From Dermanyssus gallinae (Eukaryota > Arthropoda > Arachnida > Mesostigmata > Dermanyssidae), in the NCBI GenBank assembly GCA_003439945.1, contig QVRM01006018.1, positions 310,001-374,000 of the forward strand: DNA of 64,000 bases. The letters are read 5' to 3'. Shown here one piece after another: positions 30,792-42,833 of this stretch (positions are counted from its first letter, which is position 1; each line of letters begins with the position of its first letter). The notes under the pieces are model-generated. The model worked only from the letters and a program-made list of their open reading frames with translations. It did no database searches and had not been told where the DNA came from. A program made the translations under genes and the position numbers.

Positions 30792-32713
30792 ATGGCCGCC
30801 TCTGGCGGCAGCCCGACAGGGCCCTCAGCTACTCAAGAGTTACATGACGAGGAACTCTCTAGCATGCTTGAGGAAGCATGGAGACCTGCGTCACAATTCA
30901 GTAGACGCAACTCTTGCGCTCTGAATCGACAAGCGAGCCTCCAGACAAAACAGGCTCAGGAACAGCCGCCTCTACCAGTAGCAAAACCTGAGGAAGCAAC
31001 ACTCCCAGACGAAGCTATGGACATTCAGAGCGAGCCTAGATCTGCCTCCCTTAAGAGAAAAGCTAGCTACACTCCTGAATCAGAGAAGAAAACCCGCGCG
31101 CCCACTAGTCCTGAGCAAGAAGAGCCTCCTTCGCCTAGCTATGTAAACGAAAAAGACCTACAGTTCCTACTGACGTCAGTGGCCGACATAGAACAACTAG
31201 TCAGCAAACACCGAACTACGCACCTGCAAATCTCTAAAGCAGTGCGAACTATGGGCCTAAACATACGTGAAATCTGCCGCAGAGCGCTTGACGTAGGTTT
31301 CACTCCCGCCAGAACAAAGGGACAGTCCGTCGAAACAAATACCGACCCACTCCCAGAGCTTGCACCTCTGCCGCCGCCAGAGGAATTTATAGCTGCAGAG
31401 ATACAAGACCTTCTCGTTAAAAAGGAACTAACCGACGAACAATATGCAGACCTCATGCAAAGGGAGTGGCCGGCGCGCACTTATACTACCACCAGCCTCA
31501 GTAAAGCAAGTATTTTAGCTGCCAAGGCCCCAGCAAAAGCCTTACTGCTTTCACAAAAGTCCGACAATGACGAACGCCTTATAAACCGACTATCGCCACA
31601 GTTCCCTGGACTGCAGGATGCATTGCCGCACCTTAAGGAAGGGAAGACTATTTTCCTGCAAAATCGGGACATCCTAACAATCGAGGGATTGAAAACACTC
31701 CAGCTCCAACACGAGCACTCTACGCACGAATGATCCCGCATGCTGAAGAAAACGAAAACGATTTTTCTTTGCGAGTCCTAAGAGAGGCAGCAACCAGTCT
31801 TTGCGGTTTCCTTAGGACTAGAGACATCCAGGCAGCGGCAGTCGCCATCCCGGCAACAGCCGATATTACTCTGTTGAGAAAAGTATTAGAGCAAGCCCTC
31901 GCGAAACATCCAGGAATGACCGTGGAAATCCGAGTTAAATGCCGGAAAATAGAAGAGGCTCACGACAAAAAGAAGAGAAAGAAGCCTGACTCTACCTTTG
32001 CAGTTGTCGTGAAGTCAGGCAATGCATCCTATGCTGAAGCCCTACGTGCACTCAGGAACAACATTGACCCAGCGACAGCTGGAGTGGACGTTAAAAGAGC
32101 CTCAAGAACAGCTACAGGCGAAATCCGACTGATCGTGCAAGGGACTACTCCCGATGCCACCGGCAGATTTCTTCAGCACATAAAGGAGAAGGCGTCTTTG
32201 AAAGCGACAGCTCAAGCGGTCTCACAGACCAAGGCTATGATAATCCAGGACCTAGGTGAGTCCATCGAGCCGAAAGACATCCTCAAAGCGCTTACCAAGA
32301 ACGGAGCACCGGAAATGGCTTTTACCTTAAGTCCGCTAAAGAAAACCCGGGCGGGCGACTTCTCGTGCATTGTTAAAATGCCACCAGAGGAAGCCCGAAG
32401 ATTGCTACGTCAAAAACATATACACCTTGGTTGGACTCGGTGCCGCATAGACGAAATGGTCTAGGTACCGCAGTGCTCACTGTGCCTGAGCTTTAACCAC
32501 ACGGCCAGGGACTGTACCGCAGCCCGACCAACCCAACCTCGCTGCTTCAAATGCGGAGGACAAGGACACGTCGCAAAGAGCTGCACGGCCAATAGTAGGT
32601 GCTACGTATGCAACGTAGATGGACACTACGCCACTACAACGCAATGCCCAGCATGTAGACAACGGGTTACAAACCTCCGAGTAAGCCACAATCAAAATGA
32701 CCAGCTAAATTAA
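30792..32713 (+). pseudogene. LINE-A ORF1 (gag-like, CCHC zinc knuckles), broken
   Basis: The first ATG is at 30792 (MAASGGSPTGPS). Frame A runs to TGA at 31731-31733 (ending HEHSTHE). Frame B starts at the overlapping ATG at 31730 and runs to TAG at 32462-32464, then continues past it in the same frame to 32713. The C-terminus carries three CCHC knuckles: CSLCLSFNHTARDC, CFKCGGQGHVAKSC and CYVCNVDGHYATTTQC. The N-terminal half is Pro/Ser/Lys-rich and disordered. In R1-clade elements this protein binds element RNA and guides the particle to the nucleus. One frame change and one in-frame stop inactivate it. Confidence 0.8.
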
Positions 32714-35667
32714 AATACTGCAAATAAACCCCCGTAGAGCCCCTAGAGCATACGATCTGGCGTTCCAATTCGCAACCGAAAACGACATAGAATTCCTGCT
32801 TCTCTCCGAGACCCCTACCACACAGCTTTCTCAACCCGGACCCCACGCTGGTAACAAATTCGCTTCGATCAAGGTATTTCCTACAAGATACTCGCCCACG
32901 TCAGTGGGACAGGGGACCCACTTCTCCTTTATTACCACTTACGACTTCGCGATCTACTCAGTCTATATCTCTCCGAACTTCACCCTACAGGAATACGAGG
33001 ACTTCCTTGAAGAACTGGACCTCAGCATGAGCGCTCGCGGTCACCGAAAGGCGATTGTGGGAGGGGACTTCAATGCGGCCCACAAACTGTGGGGAAGCAG
33101 GTCCTCATCAAGGAAGGGAGAGATCCTGCTAGAATGGGCAACCCGGGCGGATCTACAACTCATGAACACCCAGGGATACACCTTTGATAATGGCAGGCAC
33201 AAGTCAACATTAGACCTGACATTTGCATCAGAGGGACTATCGCACCGAGTAACCGAATGGAGGATTCACGAGGAAGCAGAAACTCTATCCGACCATCTCT
33301 ACGTAACCTTCTCTGTCAATCTAACTTCTTCCCAGCTTAATCGTCCTACAAAACCGCAACGCTTTCCCAGGCTAAATTATACCCGCCTGCAGAAAGCATT
33401 AAGAAGAAAAGTACATAACCTCACTGAATGCTCGGCAGCAGAAATCTCTACACTACTAGAGGAAGCCTGCCGACCGAAGTCCAGCTCCCGCCCACACCCT
33501 AAGATAGCCAATCGTCCACCGTGCTACTGGTGGAATAATCGGATTGCCGAAAAGCGAAGAGCCTGCCACCGCATACGGCGAGTATGCACGCGCCGCAGAG
33601 CAAGGCACCGACGAGAGCTCTTCTACCTATGGGAAGAGTACAAAGAAGCACGAAGAGCCTTACATAAAGCCATTAAGGTTAGTAAAAAAGACCACTGGAT
33701 CTCTCTGGGTGAGGAGGTCGAGGGAAACCCTTGGGGCAAAGGATACATGATTGTGCGAAAAAAAATGCGCCACGCACAGCCGCCTTTACCTGTAGAAGTG
33801 GCGCGACCGATTGTAAATGCTCTCTTTCCACAAAGACCATTGCCGGAGTCGGTACTCTTTGAAGAAACCTCAGATCTTTCCTTCGAGCCAATCTCAATTC
33901 AAGAGATCAGAATAGTGGCTGAACGCATACGACCAGGGAAAGCGCCGGGCCCAGATGCTGTCCCCCCTCAAGCAGTACGCGTACTCCTAAAGAACCATCC
34001 AAAGGTATTCAAACGCATGATGGACACAATTCTCACCAGCGGAGAATACCCAAAGCCTTGGAAAACGGCACGCCTAACCCTTATCCCGAAACCCGGGAAG
34101 CCACAAGGAGACCCCTCAGCATACCGCCCTATAACCATGCTCTCCTGCCTATCCAAGGCAGCTGAGCATATGATCAACGGGCGACTAGTTACAGAATTAG
34201 AAGACAAGAAGGCGCTGTCAGAAAACCAGCATGGTTTCCGCGCCGGGCACTCCACACACTCGGCAATCAGCAAAGTTCTAAACATAGCTGAAACACAAAG
34301 AAATTCACCTATCGCAAACCGGGCGCACTGGCCGTGCTTATTGATGTCAAAAACGCGTTTAATACGCTCTCGTGGGACGCCATAAACTAAGCACTTGGAA
34401 ATAAAGGCGTGCCTCCCTACCTACGACGTATCCTAGCGTTGTATCTAAAGGACCGAGCATCTACATACGATGGAGTGGACTACGCCGCCACTGCCGGGGT
34501 TCCCCAAGGATCTGTACTGGGACCAACCCTGTGGAACATAACCTATGATGGAGTACTAAGACTGACGCATCCCCCGGGAGTTTTTTCTATCGCCTACGCA
34601 GACGATCTGGCACTGATCGTTACCGCCAATGACGAGGATTTGCTCGAAGGTACAGCCAACGGAGCCTTGGCGGATATCCGACAACACCTCCGCACGCTTG
34701 GCCTCGAACTGGCTTCACAAAAAACGGAAGCAATCCTTCTAAACGGGCTGAAGCGTCCTCCACGCAACCTAAATTTACACCTGGAAGGCCATCCAATAAC
34801 ACCCACGCCCGTGGTCAAGTACCTGGGCGTGATCCTGGATAGAGCTCTCACAGGAACACCTCATGTGCGCTATGCAGCTAAAAAAGCAGCCAAAGCCTCA
34901 GCAGAGTTACGCAAAATCCTCCCACGGACCAGAGGGGCAAGCGACTCTCGGCGCCGACTCTTAGCATCAGTAATAGACAGCATCATGTTATACGCCGCAC
35001 CCTTATGGGAACGCACTACTACAAGAGCTACAACACGTCGCCTCCTCAACAAGACCCAAAGACCTATGGCGCTTAACCTAACACGAGCAAGTCGCACGGC
35101 CTCCACAGCAGCCGTACAGGTACTCTCCAGACAAATTCCCTGAGACTTGAGAGTAAAAGAATTGGCATCAAGAAACCCTGTAACCAACGTTCTGACGGAG
35201 GGCACACTAGTCAGCAGAACCGACTCACTAGGCGAATGGAGCCAGCAATGGGAAGCAATCCAGCCGGGCCATCCTGGATATTGGACAAGATCAATACTTC
35301 CTGATCTTAAAAAAATGGTACAGCTTTAAACACGGCTCGCTTACCTACCCACTTGCGCAACTGTTAACAGGCCATGGTGCCTGTTTTCAGCAGTACCTAC
35401 GCCGCATCGGTAAAACTGACTCCCCTGTATGCCGCATGTGCAACTCGGGGGAGCCGGATGATGTTAGGCACTGCTATGAGCGGTGTTCCTTCTTCGACAC
35501 TGAGCGAGAGCTATTGTCCCGGAACCAAGGACTGCAGAACCCCCTGACATGCCAGGCCCTTGTAGAGGCGCTCCTCAAAGATCACAAATCCTGAATTCTA
35601 GTAAGAAGATTCGCACAAGGTATCTCTGAGGCGAAAATAACCGCCGCACAAAGCCGAGCAGCCTAAA
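32713..35667 (+). pseudogene. LINE-A ORF2 (APE endonuclease, RT, zinc motif), broken
   Basis: The frame opens near 32713 (IKILQINPRRAPRAYDLAFQ). Endonuclease motifs are LLLSETPT, AIVGGDFNAAHKLWGS, STLDLTFAS and TLSDHLYVTF, so the domain is complete. RT follows: GKAPGPDAVPPQAV, YRPITMLSCLSKAAEH and QHGFRAGHST. A frameshift near 34335 and a TAA at 34387 interrupt motif A. Then TAGVPQGSVLGPTLWNITYD and the catalytic IAYADDLALIV sit in 34409-35143, which ends with TGA. The terminal zinc-like CRMCNSGEPDDVRHC is near 35424-35470. The original start is masked by a TAA three codons after an upstream ATG at 32697. Confidence 0.82.
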
Positions 35668-35817
35668 TGGCAAGAAGGGTGGCCAGGCGAAGTAATCTCG
35701 AGAAGACAGTACTGCGGCCACCCCCCGTCAAGGGGCAAAGAGGACGACTGGACTTTAGTGGGTGCGAGTTCCACACTACCGAGACTAACGCATTTTACCA
35801 GTTACCTCTATAAAAAA

Positions 35818-36360
35818 ATCCATCCAGGGCGGCTCCGCTTGCAACAGGGAATGAGCGAATTGTCTCTATGATCGCCGAATTTGCGACGCTCTCGCAGAAT
35901 TCAACTGTAGGTTGCTCGAAGGTTTTTGAGCACTCCTGACAGGGGGTGGCGGGTGGCGTTTTGTGCGAGAATTACGTGGTGCAAATGTGTCTGATTACAG
36001 CAGGACTTTTGCGACAGAGCGTATATTGCCTTTTTAGGAGTCCCGGGACTACATCTAGGGTACATAAGTACATAAATTCATACTTAGACCAGAGAAGATA
36101 ATTTCCCATATGTTGTCTATATAGAACTTTTGCGCGCTATCAGGTTCGCGTCTTGTTTGAAATGGAACTTTTCCGGCTTGCTCGGGAATGTTGCATTTTT
36201 ATATGGGCCTATTGTGAACAACAAATCTTTGCCAGAGCGTGAAATGACCAAGCACGGAACCCAAATGCGCCACCAAAGTGTATCATCTCTTTTTTAATGT
36301 AAACGCTCCTAGAAGCAGAAATAGATCCCTCGCAGGTATGATCTCGGGACATCTGGGATC
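35818..36360 (-). mobile_element. REL-type retroelement E3 (copy 3), 5' part beyond LINE-A
   Basis: Continues the E3 sequence interrupted at 30271 (ATCCATCCAGGGCGGCTCCGC onward) and matches 22640-23190. It encodes the pre-RT region and upstream spacer. A deletion near 36355 removes several hundred bases present in copies 1 and 2 (after ACATCTGGGATCG). Confidence 0.75.
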
Positions 36361-36460
36361 GTAGCTCACTTAACTATTAAAGAGTTATTGAGGTAGAGGC
36401 TGAAAACAACTGGACCGCGACACAGACGACAAAAGAAATAGTCGAACTCCTCGGCCTTAG

Positions 36461-36496
<36 letters not shown>

Positions 36497-36701
36497 GGGG
36501 ATGTAGGGAAGCATGAGATGAACACGTTTATGTTTGGGATAATACACGCAGAGTTCTAAACTCGAACCATGCCGTTAAGCACCTGGAAGGGCTTGAACGA
36601 TACGCTCAATCGCTGTCCGCTTTTTATCCAATTCAGGTAATATGGCCCATCTGATAAAGGAGAATTACCTAGAAAAGGCATGCCTTTTATCAGCGTCGTG
36701 C

Positions 36702-36747
<46 letters not shown>

Positions 36748-36860
36748 GAGTTAACGATTTATTTTTCATATAATACATTATGCGTATGTTACACATATCA
36801 CGAAGGATGAATGATATATATATACATATGTATGTGTATATATATATATATATGTATATA
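36361..36860. repeat. Copy 3 spacer with AT microsatellites
   Basis: Matches 3586-4000. (AT)n lies at about 36464-36493, 36703-36748 and 36812-36859, with one CGAAGGATGAATGATAT module at 36801. Confidence 0.7.
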
Positions 36861-38016
36861 CAGGATGTTCCTATTTGTGTGGCCAAAACGCTAGGGTATG
36901 GTCAAACTCGGTGAGAAAATCATTTTTGCCAATGGGTGGAAGCCGGGAAAACGTTTTGTTTAGGAGTGAGGATGAAATTTATAAAAGCAGTTATTCAGCC
37001 TTTTTTCTTCTACATAGTTGTGCAAAATCTACGTTTGCGGGAGAACCAGTCAACGCACAAAGGAACCGATCATACCGGTGTGTTTGGCGGAAAATTCTGC
37101 ACAATAAAGTATACATAACTAGCTTGCGTAGCAAAAAACGAATAGCCAGATTAAGGAAAGTCATAAAAAGTCGAAATGTTACGTTAACGCTTTTTTGTGC
37201 AACATCGTAATTTTTTCCATTACGACCAAAAATGCACGTCCAAAAGACTACCCTCAGGCAATAGCAGATTTAATGCCCATCATTTTCGTATCAAGGTGAT
37301 GGTGCTGCGTTACGTAGTTGTCAAGTCACTAAGCTTTTTCGACAGTCATAGTTGTTATGTTTTATGTGCAAGTTTTCACGTTCAGAACCGTAAAAATTTG
37401 CCAAGACGTTTCCGCCCCCTCCTTCCACTAGGAAAATTTACTCTCTTGTTGAGTTCTACTAAACCTCAAAATATGTACCTAACTTTCTCATACGCCCTAT
37501 GGAAATATGCATGCCTTCGCTTTCGATATGGCTATCGAAAAAGCTTAGTTACTTGGCAACTACGTAACGCAGCACCATCACTTTGGTACAAATGCAGTGG
37601 GCATTAAATTTGCTATTGCCTGAGAGTAGTCTTTTGAACGTACATTTTCGGTCGTAATGGAAAAAATGACGATGTTGCACAAAAAAGCGTTAACGTAACA
37701 TTTTGACTTTTTATGACTTTCCTTAATCTGGCTATTCGCTTTTTGCTACGCAAGCTAGTAATGTATACTTTATTGTGTAGAATTTTCCGCCAAACACGCC
37801 GGTATGATCGGTTCCTTTGTGCGTTGACTGGTTCTCCCGCAAACGTAGATTTTGCACAACTATGTAGAATAAAAAAGGCTGAATAACTGCTTTTATAAAT
37901 TTCATCCTCACTCCTAAACAAAACGTTTTCCCGGCTTCCACCCGTTGGCAAAAATGATTTTCTCACCGAGTTTGACCATACCCTAGCGTTTTGGGCACAC
38001 AAATAGGAACACCCTG
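36861..38016. mobile_element. Palindromic DNA transposon with about 490-bp arms
   Basis: The left end CAGGATGTTCCTATTTGTGT and the right end (minus strand) CAGGGTGTTCCTATTTGTGT open two arms that match for about 490 bases (36861-37351 against 38016-37527), leaving a loop of about 175 bases. Both ends abut TATA, consistent with a TA target, and CAGGGTGT ends are common in Tc1/mariner-superfamily elements. No transposase motif is present, so it is a non-autonomous long-terminal-repeat hairpin (foldback/MITE-like) element. Arms differ at scattered bases only. Confidence 0.85.
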
Positions 38017-38088
<72 letters not shown>

Positions 38089-38130
38089 CATATATATGTA
38101 TGTATATATATATATTATATATATATATAT
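38017..38130. repeat. AT microsatellite
   Basis: (AT)n with a few interruptions between the palindromic element and the LINE-B poly(A) end. Confidence 0.8.
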
Positions 38131-38375
38131 TTTTTTTTTTTTGTGGAGGAGCGTTAAATGGAGTTACGCACTACTGCTACGAGTAGGAGTTTCCATCTCG
38201 AGCTGTGTGGGACTCGACCCCAGCGGATGGATGTTACGCCGCTGAGACCCATACCCACTAAACGCACCTCCCCCCTTAAACTTCACTCTCTGATGGCCCA
38301 GATCTCCATAGAACAGTGCTATGGGTCATCAGGAGAAGTGGCGAGTGCCCTATCGGATCAATTGGCCGGGGTCAC

Positions 38376-41242
38376 TCACGGGTTCCCCCACTTGTCAAGC
38401 GCACTTTGTCCCAGCCCTTGCGAACCCGTTTGATTCAAAGTTGCGCTTTCTTCAGCCGTGCTGGCCTCAAAAAGATTCTGTCTCTCCTTGCATCTTCTGT
38501 GCTTTGTTTTTAGCACTTCCTGTGCAACTTCCGCTCCCAATTCCCATGTTTGGGTCGAACACAGGATGTATTCCACGAACTCTTTTATACCATTTCGCGG
38601 GGGGTCCTGTACTTCGGGATAGGTAAGTCCCGCTCTGGACCATCTCTCACGAATCTTTCTAATTGCCATGGTTCTGGCCTCTTCCCATGCCTGGCACCTG
38701 AGGAGTGTGTGTTGTGGAGTGTCTTCCACGGCTTCGTTGCAAAAAAGGCATGTTTCTGATGGGGCCTTCCCTATTCGGTAAAGGTATGACTGGAAGTTGC
38801 CATGTCCCGTGAGAACCTGCGTTAGGTAGAAGGTTAAGTCCTCTCCCGGCCTTGCTATCCACGCTCGTATGTTTAGGAGCAGTTTGCTGAGACTCTTTTC
38901 GGGGGCACCAAAGGGAATTGCGTCCCACTCTGCTTGCCAGCTCTCTATAGTGGCGTTTCTCTCCCTTTCTTTGTCGCTCTCTGTGGGTGTGCCAATATCC
39001 CACAGGCGCTGTCTTTCGGACGCCTTAAGGTCCCAGGGGATTTCCTCGGCAAGCAGCAAAGCTGCGTTTGTGCTGACCGTTCTGTAGCCTTGTATTACCC
39101 TAAGGGCTGCGATCCGCTGTGTTTTGCGCAGGGTCAACTTTGCTTTTTTTTACTTAAGAGTCGCCCTGGCCCAAACGGCAGCCCCGAAGAGCGCGATTGA
39201 CTCCACTACCGTCATCAGTAGTTTCCTTATACGAGCCCGCGGTCCATGTATATTCGGAAGTATCCTGGCAATAGCGTTTGCCGTCTTTAATGCTTTTTCC
39301 GTAACCTTCTTGATCTGCCATAAGCCGGTCATGGACGTGTCCAACGTGATCCCAAGGTAGCGGGCCTTATTCACGAATCTGATTGGTTGTCCCGCGACCT
39401 GTATGTTTCACGGTCGAACTCTCTTTTTGCCCGTTAAGAGAATTATTTCACTTTTTTCTGGGGCGAGTGCCAGCCCCGCGGCCTTCATCCACTCCGCTGT
39501 CGAGTGCAATGCTTTGTTTGTATCTAGCTCGAGCTCATCCTCCGTTTTAGCCTGTGCTACGACCGCTAAATCTTCAGCGTAAGCAATCAGTTCTATTCCC
39601 GGGGGTAGGCCGGTTTGCCGCAGAACGTCGTCATATGCGAGGTTCCACAACAGTGGGCCCAGGATGGAGCCCTGTGGTACCCCGGCTGTCATGGGGAAGA
39701 CTACGTTGCCGTTTGAAACAGACCTTTCCTTAAGGTATCCAGAAATTACCTTAACTAGGTAAGGCGGAACTTTTTTGCGAACAAGCGTGTCCAATATGGT
39801 CTTCCATGGTAGGCTGTTGAAACCATTCCTCACATCCAGAAGATTAGCTGTCTTGTACAGATGGTGGATTCACGCACCTGTTCAGCTCTACTGAGAACTC
39901 TGTGGATTGCTGTTAGGGCCGATCTGTGTTTACGGAAGCCAAATTGTGCCGGCGACAAGAGTCCGCACTCCTCCGCAAACAGCCTAAGCCTTTCTTCGAT
40001 GATGGCTTCATAGCCCTTGGCTAGGGCGTTTAGTAAACAGATTGGCCGGTATCCTCCATTCGCTTTGGGTATAAGGACCACTTCTGCTTGTTTCCATGTT
40101 GGTGGAAACTCTCCTGTTCTTATTGCGGAGGTAAGAGATTCCGCAACTGCAGCTGAGTACTCTTTAAACAGGATTTTGACTGCAGCGGGAGGGACGCCGT
40201 CAGGGCCGGGGGCTTTTCCCGTCTTGATCTTGTCAGCCGCTAGGCGAACCTCGAGAGGCTGGATTACCGGGAATTCTTCTTCTGTTACCTGGGGTGTATT
40301 TTTGTAAGCAGCTCTCTCGAATATGTCGTGAGTCGGGAAAAGCTTAGTAAGAATATCTACTGTTTCCTGTTCGTCGAGGGTTTCCGTGGCAGCGGTTTTC
40401 TTCTTACCGCGTACAATTCTGTATGCTTTTTCCCATGGGTCTTCTTGGACCTGCTTTTGGAGCTCTTGCAAGCACTTGGTTTTGCTGTCAGCAATGGCGC
40501 TCTTGAGAATTACTCTGCTTCTCCTGTATCTATTCAGTGCCTGCATACGCTCTTTGTTGTCTCGGTGAATCTGCTTCAGTGCTCTTCTGGCTTTGTTGCA
40601 TTGTTTGCGCTTTTTGGCAATGTCGTGTGTCCACCAGTGCTTCGGCGGTTTTCTGTAGTACCGTCCAGCTTGACACCTTCCGCGTTATCTGAGAGTTCGT
40701 GAGTGTTATGTCTATGTACGATTCGTAATTGTGGCGCCGGAAGGTTGCTTCCTTACCGTCGTTAAGAACGTATAAGTCGTTTGCCGCTGCCCATTCTAAA
40801 AGAGTTCTGCCCCGCTTGTCTGTTCGCCGGGAGCCCCATATCTCCGCTGCCGAGTTAAAATCTCCGGAGATTAACAAACCTGTTCCAGGTTTCAGGTTTA
40901 GAAGCGACGTCGTGAGGTTGTCCAGGATTTGTTCAAACTTCTCGTGTGGACAGTTGGGGCTTATATAGCAGGAGTATATTCTCCCTACGTCTTTTACGCC
41001 GATCCAGCAAAACCCTGGTCCGCTACCCTTGTTTTGTATTTTAACGGTATGATTGATCATAAGTGCAGTGTCGTATGCGGAGTCAGTCACCCAGTGTTTA
41101 GCTCTTTTTGCTAGCTTTTTGTTTGGTTCGCTAAGAGCAACTACGTCTGTCCCTCTCCGTTGCGTTATTTCCCCGACCATGTCATGGGCCGCCCGGCTTC
41201 TGTTACAGTTGACTTGGATTATGCTTATTTTGTTATGCATTA
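38376..41242 (-). pseudogene. LINE-B ORF2 (endonuclease, RT, zinc motif), broken
   Basis: Starts with the ATG that overlaps the ORF1 stop (TAATG at 41242-41238). Endonuclease motifs are IIQVNCNRSRAAHDM, VVALSEPN and LLISGDFNSAAEIWGS. After KVSSWTVLQ about 100 residues are missing, including the catalytic SDH motif, and the frame shifts to PKHWWTHDIAKKRK. RT follows: GKAPGPDGVPPAAV, QFGFRKHRSA, a frameshift near 39860, LLDVRNGFNSLPW and TAGVPQGSILGPLLWN. Then comes IAYAEDLAVVA, where the usual YADD reads YAED. In-frame stops occur at about 39410 and 39152. The C-terminus has CLFCNEAVEDTPQHTLLRC. Confidence 0.82.
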
Positions 41243-42826
41243 TAAAAGTGTTTGAGGTTCCTTCTGGGTCAGTCTTTTTGCCGCACCTCTACGTCCCTGT
41301 ATCTTCCAATCGAAGGGTCCTTTTGCGATGTTTGCTTCGGAATGTTGTTGCGCCACGATCTCTCCAGAGTCAAGGTGTTCGGCCGTAATCTTTGTCTTCT
41401 GTTTGTTGGCCTGCCTTTCTTCCCTCCGTTCCTTCAGTTTTGTCCGCAGGAGGTTGAGATATAGGGGGCATGCGGTCGTGCGAGCTTTGTGCCCTTTCTC
41501 TTCGCAGATGTAACAGCTGAGGGTTTCTTCTTTACAGTCACTAGAAAAATGGCCTTCCATCCCGCATCTGAAGCATTTCTGTGTCACGACATTCTTGTTT
41601 TTGCATTCTTTGGCTGTGTGTCCTAGTTCCTGACACTTATAGCATGTAGAGAGAGTAATCCACTCCTCGGCCCTGCAGCCGGTGCCTCCGACACTTAAAT
41701 TCTTCCTGTTTAAGAGCTGGCATGCCCTGTCTTTTGGTAAGGTGACGAGGCACTGCCAGCCGGCTCGGTTCTTGGTTGGCCTGGGAGCTTCTGTTCTTAT
41801 GTAGGAAGCTTCGTGGATCCTAAGTATTTCCCGTAGCTCTTTCTCAATCTTATCTGACGTTAGAAACGGGTCGATGCCCCGCAAAACGACAGTCATGGTA
41901 GGGCCAGTACATCGTCTGGTGTCTATTTCTCCCCCTGTTCCCTGCCGCAGCACGTCAGCAAACGTTGCACCACTTCCTGGTTTTTTTTCCACAACTCTCA
42001 TGATAATATCACCATCTTTACCTGTGGTGACTGTTCGTATTTTCATCCCTGCCTCTGGCTTGTGGACAAAAGGGCGTAGTTTTTCAATCATGTCTTGTGA
42101 GGAGCACCCCTCAGTCGCCTTTATGCGGATGGATATTGTTTCGTGCTGCATCTCTGGTAGAGGCAAAGTGCCGCGTTGCGCACGGCGAAGACCGTCTTTT
42201 GTGATGTTAGCCTTACATCCCGTTTTTCTGCAGCATGCTTCTATTGCGTTTTTATTTGTATCTCCTTCCCATTCTGGAGAGATGTACAGGGCCAAGGGGC
42301 TTTGAGTTTGAAGACTATGCCCCTTTTCTAGTGTTTTAGAGAGAGCGTCTAAAAACTTTTCTGCTGTATCGTTGGGGTCAACCACTCCAATTACCAATGT
42401 GCTCGACGAAGTTGCAGGGCCAACCGCGGGCTCTTCGTCTTCTGGATTATCTTCGGCTTCGGCACGATCCACTTCAAGCTGTGCACAGTTTTTTAGAACT
42501 GCGACTCTGTCAGCCCGCAGGCTGGAGGTTCTTTCGGCTAGCGGAAATTGCTCGGCCATTTTATTTAGCATTGCTTTGTCTTTCTCTGATCGTTTGGTGA
42601 CTAGCATTACTCTGATGTCCTTTTGAGTCGTTATGCTGTCCAAGGAAAAACTTGTGTTTTTGAACACAGGCTGCGGCCATTCTTCTTTGATAAGTCCGAT
42701 GAGGTCTGCCAGTGTTTCAGTTTCGGCAATCTGGTCTTCAATGCTCTTTGCCTTATCTAGGGGGTGTTCTAGCTTCTTCTGGCAGTCTTTGCATCGTAGT
42801 TCGCCCGCTTTAGGGGTGTCTGACAC
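41240..42826 (-). pseudogene. LINE-B ORF1, C-terminal frame with three zinc knuckles
   Basis: An uninterrupted frame of about 528 codons. Conserved gag-like middle (VVLRGIDPFLTSDKIEKELR, WQCLVTLPKDRACQLLN) is followed by CYKCQELGHTAKEC, CFRCGMEGHFSSDC and CYICEEKGHKARTTAC. The stop TAA overlaps the ORF2 start as TAATG. Length and layout match R1-clade ORF1 proteins. Confidence 0.82.
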
Positions 42827-42833
42827 GGGTCTC

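Larger units (their letters stand above)
30271..35817 (+). mobile_element. LINE-A, nearly full-length R1-like retrotransposon inserted in E3
   Basis: A + strand element of about 5.5 kb: a 5' UTR with internal tandem repeats (30271-30791), gag-like ORF1 with three zinc knuckles (30792-32713), ORF2 with APE endonuclease, RT and C-terminal zinc motif (about 32713-35667), a 3' UTR and an A7 tail at 35812-35818. E3 sequence is split around it: GATCGCAATCCA on the left and ATCCATCCAGGGCGG on the right, giving a short target duplication (ATCCA, longer if it overlaps the A-tail). Layout and motifs fit the R1 clade. Stops and frameshifts in both ORFs show it is inactive. Confidence 0.85.

Noticed and set aside
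36875..38002. Two mirror-image frames of 111 and 129 codons with similar proteins.
   Set aside because: They are the same DNA in the two arms of the palindromic element, so similarity is automatic; there is no transposase or other motif.
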